DNA from: an uncultured Oscillospiraceae bacterium | GTDB taxonomy: Bacteria; Bacillota; Clostridia; Oscillospirales; Oscillospiraceae | NCBI GenBank assembly: GCA_958436045.1 | Contig: CAUBIP010000045.1 | Span: 1 to 13,867, forward strand | Direction: 5' to 3' | DNA length: 13,867 nt | Shown: positions 13,670-13,867 of the stretch, one piece after another | How positions within the stretch are numbered: the first letter of the stretch is position 1 | How the letters are laid out: the number at the start of each line of letters is the position of its first letter | Program-made: the position numbers and the translations under genes | Notes under the pieces: generated by a model | Seen by the model: the letters and a program-made list of their open reading frames with translations, nothing else | Database searches by the model: none | Told to the model about the DNA's origin: nothing

Positions 13670-13739
13670 GCAGACTCTGGCATAATATATTTTTTTGACA
13701 GGCTACTCTGGATACGCCGTTACGATGTACGCCCTCACA

Positions 13740-13773
13740 CCCCTGGCAGCAAGCCCGCTGCCAGGGGAATTTT
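13740..13773 (+). terminator. Second terminator-like hairpin after groEL
   Basis: CCCCTGGCAGC (13740-13750) and GCTGCCAGGGG (13757-13767) form a perfect 11-bp stem with a 6-base loop, followed by AATTTTTAC. It points the same way as groEL. About 80 bases separate it from the groEL terminator, with no open reading frame of note. It may be a backup terminator, or the 3' end of a short independent RNA. Confidence 0.7.
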
Positions 13774-13849
13774 TACAGCCTGCCGCACACACATCCGCTC
13801 GATTGGCAAAGCGGTGCATTACAAGATGCAGACTGCAAAAACCGGCCCG

Positions 13850-13867
13850 GGCTTTTGTGCAAAAGCC
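13850..13867. repeat. Partial inverted repeat at the right edge
   Basis: GGCTTTTG (13850-13857) and CAAAAGCC (13860-13867) are complementary arms around TG, running to the last base. The preceding bases CCCGG suggest the stem may continue beyond the window, which would make it another terminator. Bases 13774-13849 hold no gene or tRNA that I can support. Confidence 0.45.

Noticed and set aside
13695..13726. Sigma-A promoter TTGACA ... TACGAT after groEL
   Set aside because: The spacer would be 20 bases and the -10 box is poor; the TTGACA alone is not enough.
13774..13849. tRNA or other structured RNA at the right edge
   Set aside because: There is a short TGCAT/ATGCA hairpin, but no T-loop (GTTCGAATC-like) sequence and no cloverleaf pairing.
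1..13867. CRISPR array, insertion sequence, phage or toxin-antitoxin elements
   Set aside because: No spaced direct repeats, transposase, integrase or paired small toxin/antitoxin genes were seen on either strand.

Overview
The window looks like chromosomal DNA from a GC-rich, endospore-forming member of the Clostridia, probably in the Oscillospirales/Ruminococcaceae range. That placement is inferred from four things: a GerA-type spore-germination operon, a CIRCE-controlled groES-groEL operon, an nfeD/SPFH pair, and strong Shine-Dalgarno sequences (AGGAGG type) in front of most genes. No species-level call is possible from sequence alone. No phage, insertion sequence, CRISPR array, rRNA or tRNA was seen.

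Layout, left to right. (1) Positions 91-2983, minus strand: a tricistronic germinant-receptor operon in the order gerAA, a miniature gerAC-like gene, gerAB. A very good sigma-A promoter overlaps the gerAB stop codon and fires leftward out of the window. (2) Positions 3102-7620, plus strand: a tightly packed operon of mnmE (tRNA wobble-uridine modification GTPase), a NifS/IscS-family cysteine desulfurase, an aldo/keto reductase with a C-terminal 2x[4Fe-4S] ferredoxin domain, and a metallo-beta-lactamase-fold hydrolase. The last gene has no ordinary start codon where one is expected; an ATA sits exactly where an ATGA stop/start overlap would be. A bidirectional hairpin terminator closes this operon and the convergent one that follows. 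(3) Positions 7671-9079, minus strand: an nfeD-SPFH (stomatin/QmcA-like) membrane pair with its own promoter. (4) Positions 9340-11430, plus strand: an RlmL/YpsC-type rRNA methyltransferase and a diacylglycerol-kinase-family lipid kinase, driven by a promoter divergent from nfeD. (5) Positions 11508-13657: promoter, perfect CIRCE operator, groES, groEL and a perfect 15-bp stem terminator. The last ~200 bases hold a second terminator-like hairpin and a partial inverted repeat at the edge, but no gene I can support.

Functionally this is mostly core genome: RNA modification (mnmE, rlmL), sulfur/Fe-S chemistry (cysteine desulfurase, ferredoxin-domain reductase), membrane organisation (nfeD-SPFH), lipid phosphorylation, protein folding (GroESL) and spore germination. 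I do not see a convincing new multi-gene system. The points most worth a second look are the apparent AUA start of the MBL hydrolase, the lipobox-less mini-GerAC, the coupling of mnmE to a sulfur/Fe-S operon, and the hairpin-rich region after groEL.
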